A stretch of DNA of 7,690 bases from Bordetella parapertussis. Lineage in GTDB: Bacteria; Pseudomonadota; Gammaproteobacteria; Burkholderiales; Burkholderiaceae_B. This document shows positions 5,611 to 7,690 of this stretch, piece by piece. The position numbers and the translations under genes were made by a program. Numbering within the stretch: position 1 is the stretch's first letter; every line of letters starts with the position of its first letter. The notes below the pieces were generated by a model, which worked only from the letters and a program-made list of their open reading frames with translations, made no database searches and had not been told where the DNA came from. Location of the stretch: contig CAMCWG010000139.1 of the NCBI GenBank assembly GCA_945882005.1, positions 1 to 7,690 on the forward strand. Direction: 5' to 3'.

Positions 5611-7134
5611 ATGGAATTCAGCACTCACGCCTCAGTATCGCCACATCAGACCAAAACCGCCGCTTTGGCTATCGGTGTGTTTAAAGATGGCGTTTTAAGC
5701 GTTGCCGCCGACGCGATTGACCGCGCCAGTCAAGGTGCAATCAAAGCAGTCATCAAAGCCGAATTCACCGGGAATGCTGGCACAACCCTCGTACTACGAG
5801 ATTTGAAAGGCGTCACCCCAGCTCGCGTCGTGCTAGTTGGTCTAGGCAAGCAAAGCGAGTACAGCGCAAAAACGCACTCCACCGCAGAGCAAGCCTTCGC
5901 GGCCTATTGCGTGCAAGCGCGCCTGACAGAAGCCACCTCGGCACTCTCAGCCATTCCTTACGGACAGAGCGATGCACGCGTGCGTGCACGTACCGCAGCA
6001 AGCGCCGTCGGGGCAAGCCTCTATCATTTTGACGCAAGCTTTGGAAAGCCTGATCTCGACGCGCGCCCGAAACTGAAAAAGTTTGTCGCCTTAGTCACCA
6101 AAGCCGAGCAAACGGCAGCCAACCAAGGCCTCGCCGAAGGGGCTGCCCTTTCCGAGGGGATGTCGCTTGCGCGCACGCTTGGTAACCTACCTGGCAACAT
6201 CTGCACGCCAACCTACTTAGGCGAAACGGCGAAGAAACTGGGACGCGAATTCAAGAGCATCAAAGTCACCGTACTCGAACCCAAACAGATTGAAAAACTT
6301 GGCATGGGTTCTTTTTTGTCGGTCGCGCGCGGCTCAGAGCAACCTGCACGCTTCATCGTGATGCACTACCAAGGGACCGCTAGCGCACGCGCTTCGAGCA
6401 AAGCAACAAGCAAGGCAGCAAACAAAGGACCGATCGTCCTAGTTGGCAAAGGCATCACCTTTGACTCTGGCGGCATTTCGATCAAACCCGCAGCAACGAT
6501 GGACGAAATGAAATTCGATATGTGCGGCGCAGCCAGTGTGCTGGGCACCATGCGCGCGATTGCCGAGATCGGACTGCCCGGCGAGGTGATAGGCTTAATT
6601 CCTGCCTGCGAAAACATGCCAAGCGGCACCGCAAACAAGCCCGGCGATGTGGTGACCAGCATGTCCGGTCAGACGATTGAAATCCTCAACACCGATGCAG
6701 AGGGTCGCCTGATCCTGTGCGACGCGTTGACCTATGCAGAACGCTTTAAGCCCTCCGCCGTGATTGACATCGCGACCCTGACGGGCGCCTGCGTCGTGGC
6801 CCTCGGTAACGTTAACTCGGGCTTATTCTCGACCGACGACGCACTAGCCGATGCGCTTCTGGCTGCTGGTAAACAAGCGCAAGACCCTGCCTGGCGCATG
6901 CCCTTGGACGATGCGTATCAAGCACAACTGAAATCCAATTTCGCAGACATGGCCAACATTGGTGGGCAGCCCGGCGGTGCAGTCACCGCCGCATGCTTCT
7001 TGTCACGCTTTGCCAAAGCATATCCCTGGGCACACCTCGACATCGCAGGCACTGCGTGGCGTGGCGGAGCAGTCAAAGGCGCGACAGGCCGTCCGGTCGG
7101 AATGCTCGTGCACTACCTACTAGGTCAGGCGTAA
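5611..7134 (+). CDS. pepA: Leucyl aminopeptidase (cytosol aminopeptidase, M17)
   Basis: A hexameric, two-metal aminopeptidase that removes N-terminal residues, mainly Leu, from peptides in the cytoplasm. E. coli PepA also binds DNA in Xer recombination and carAB control. The 507-residue product is close to the E. coli length (503). The N-terminal macro-like domain ends near 255. The catalytic domain has LVGKGITFDSGGISIKP (277-293) with metal-binding Lys280 and Asp285 and catalytic Lys292, then Asp303, and the M17 signature NTDAEGRL (360-367) with Asp362, Glu364 and Arg366. All expected metal and catalytic residues are present. Residues 256-272 form an Ala/Ser/Lys-rich insertion. The frame is open back to a GTG at 5512, but ATG 5611 (MEFSTHASVS) gives family length and has AGG eight bases upstream. 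No convincing sigma-70 pair was found in the 188-bp gap to the divergent cysB-type gene. holC follows after eight bases. Confidence 0.96.
   Translation: MEFSTHASVSPHQTKTAALAIGVFKDGVLSVAADAIDRASQGAIKAVIKAEFTGNAGTTLVLRDLKGVTPARVVLVGLGKQSEYSAKTHSTAEQAFAAYCVQARLTEATSALSAIPYGQSDARVRARTAASAVGASLYHFDASFGKPDLDARPKLKKFVALVTKAEQTAANQGLAEGAALSEGMSLARTLGNLPGNICTPTYLGETAKKLGREFKSIKVTVLEPKQIEKLGMGSFLSVARGSEQPARFIVMHYQGTASARASSKATSKAANKGPIVLVGKGITFDSGGISIKPAATMDEMKFDMCGAASVLGTMRAIAEIGLPGEVIGLIPACENMPSGTANKPGDVVTSMSGQTIEILNTDAEGRLILCDALTYAERFKPSAVIDIATLTGACVVALGNVNSGLFSTDDALADALLAAGKQAQDPAWRMPLDDAYQAQLKSNFADMANIGGQPGGAVTAACFLSRFAKAYPWAHLDIAGTAWRGGAVKGATGRPVGMLVHYLLGQA
6376..6429 (+). repeat. Imperfect AGCAA/GCAAG repeats encoding an Ala/Ser/Lys-rich insert in PepA
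   Basis: A run of short related units (AGCAAAG, AACAAGCAAGG, AGCAAACAAAGG) encodes residues 256-273, TASARASSKATSKAANKG. It sits just before the conserved PIVLVGKG strand, at the junction between the N-terminal and catalytic domains. E. coli PepA has a shorter link there as I recall it. Replication slippage is a plausible origin. The frame is intact. Confidence 0.5.
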
Positions 7135-7142
7135 GACACAGA

Positions 7143-7580
7143 ATGGCGCGCATCGACTTCGCCTTTGGCGCAACAGAGCGCATCACGCAGGCCTGTCAAA
7201 CCACCTTGCGGCAGTATCTCGCAGGACAAGTACTTCTTGTCTACTGTACGGATGCCGCGCGCCTCAAGGCGTTTGATCAAAAGCTATGGTCTGTGGACGA
7301 GGCCGCCTTCGTGCCGCACGTTTGCGACGATGATCCTGCGGCGCCAGACACTCCTATATGGTTGGTCGCGAGCAACTTGCCTCAAGCTCTGGCCCGTGCA
7401 CCGGCAAAGGCCTGGTTGCTGAACCTGGATGATCAGTGTCCTCCTGGCATCGAGAGTGTGACCCGTGTGTTGGAGATCGTTTCCGATGACGATGCAGACA
7501 AGGCTGCCGCACGCGAACGTTGGCGCCTCTATCAAGCGGGTGGACACGAGGTGAAATCCTTCCGCCTGTCCCCCACTTGA
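7143..7580 (+). CDS. holC: DNA polymerase III chi subunit
   Basis: A subunit of the replicative clamp-loader assembly that in E. coli pairs with psi (HolD) and contacts the C-terminal tail of SSB on the lagging strand. The 145-residue product is about the E. coli length (147). It starts MARIDFAFGATERITQACQTTLRQYL, the typical chi opening (beta strand, then helix I). QVLLVYCTDAARLKAFDQKLWSVDEAAFVPHV (28-59) and the WLVASN strand follow, and it ends RWRLYQAGGHEVKSF. The frame is open upstream into pepA, but the 7143 ATG is chosen because it lies just after the pepA stop and gives family length. There is no clear Shine-Dalgarno (only AGG in the end of pepA), so translation may be coupled to pepA. 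The pepA-holC pairing also occurs in E. coli and supports the call, as the chi family is weakly conserved. Confidence 0.9.
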   Translation: MARIDFAFGATERITQACQTTLRQYLAGQVLLVYCTDAARLKAFDQKLWSVDEAAFVPHVCDDDPAAPDTPIWLVASNLPQALARAPAKAWLLNLDDQCPPGIESVTRVLEIVSDDDADKAAARERWRLYQAGGHEVKSFRLSPT

Positions 7581-7690
7581 TACGAAATACCCTACAAAAC
7601 CGAAGGAATCTAGCCTTTCAGGGAACTGTCAGGTATGCTTTCGGTCATAGTGATAAGACATTGTGTTTGTCTGACTTAATTTTTAGTAAA
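7581..7690. other. Intergenic region after holC; possible weak terminator
   Basis: No gene is visible in these 110 bases. Two weak dyads occur: ACCGAAG (7599-7605) with CTTTCGGT (7638-7645), imperfect with a 32-base loop, and AGACA-N7-TGTCT (7656-7672), followed eight bases later by five T (7680-7684). Neither is a good intrinsic terminator, though the second could end holC transcription. Confidence 0.3.

Noticed and set aside
5549..5680. Short frame in the pepA leader starting at ATG 5550 and overlapping the pepA start
   Set aside because: No ribosome-binding site, no recognisable product, and it runs out of frame into pepA.
1..7690. A defence system, mobile element, CRISPR array or other novel multi-gene system
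   Set aside because: All complete genes are assigned to known families with chromosomal housekeeping or metabolic roles. No direct-repeat array, transposase, integrase or terminal repeat was seen on either strand.

Overview
The window looks like ordinary chromosome of a betaproteobacterium, most likely order Burkholderiales and perhaps family Alcaligenaceae. I base this on remembered protein similarity: the CysB-type regulator, the acetyl-CoA synthetase N-terminus, the DUF2325 protein and PepA all read like Burkholderia/Bordetella-type proteins. The order pepA-holC is common in proteobacteria. Base composition is moderate for that group, with no obvious shift that would suggest an island. I see no insertion sequence, phage gene, tRNA, rRNA or CRISPR array.

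Layout. Positions 1-3372 hold a minus-strand operon for activating short-chain fatty acids: prpE (propionyl-CoA synthetase), a GlcG/HbpS-family small protein overlapping the prpE stop by ATGA, then acs (acetyl-CoA synthetase), which runs off the left edge. A divergent intergenic region with two inverted repeats separates prpE from a plus-strand NlpC/P60 lipoprotein gene (3482-4102). That gene converges on, and overlaps by 33 bp, a minus-strand DUF2325 gene (4070-4405). Upstream of the DUF2325 gene, between it and a cysB-type LysR regulator gene (4478-5422, minus), lies a strong Fur-box match placed on a recognisable promoter, plus a second weaker match over the cysB stop codon. To the right, pepA (leucyl aminopeptidase, 5611-7134) and holC (DNA polymerase III chi subunit, 7143-7580) form a plus-strand operon. 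The last 110 bases hold no gene that I can see.

How the genes work together. PrpE and Acs turn propionate and acetate into their CoA thioesters for the methylcitrate cycle, TCA cycle and glyoxylate shunt. The small GlcG-like protein between them probably shares their expression, but its role is unknown. The CysB-type protein should sense sulfate or a cysteine precursor. The DUF2325 protein has a C-terminal cluster of five cysteines and is probably repressed by Fur when iron is plentiful. PepA-HolC is a housekeeping pair.

Most genes here are conventional. The part most worth following up is the Fur-controlled, cysteine-rich DUF2325 gene next to cysB. Second is the GlcG-like protein translationally coupled between two acyl-CoA ligases. 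Four start codons were placed downstream of the longest possible start (prpE, NlpC/P60 gene, pepA, holC), using family length, ribosome-binding sites, signal-peptide shape or the preceding gene.
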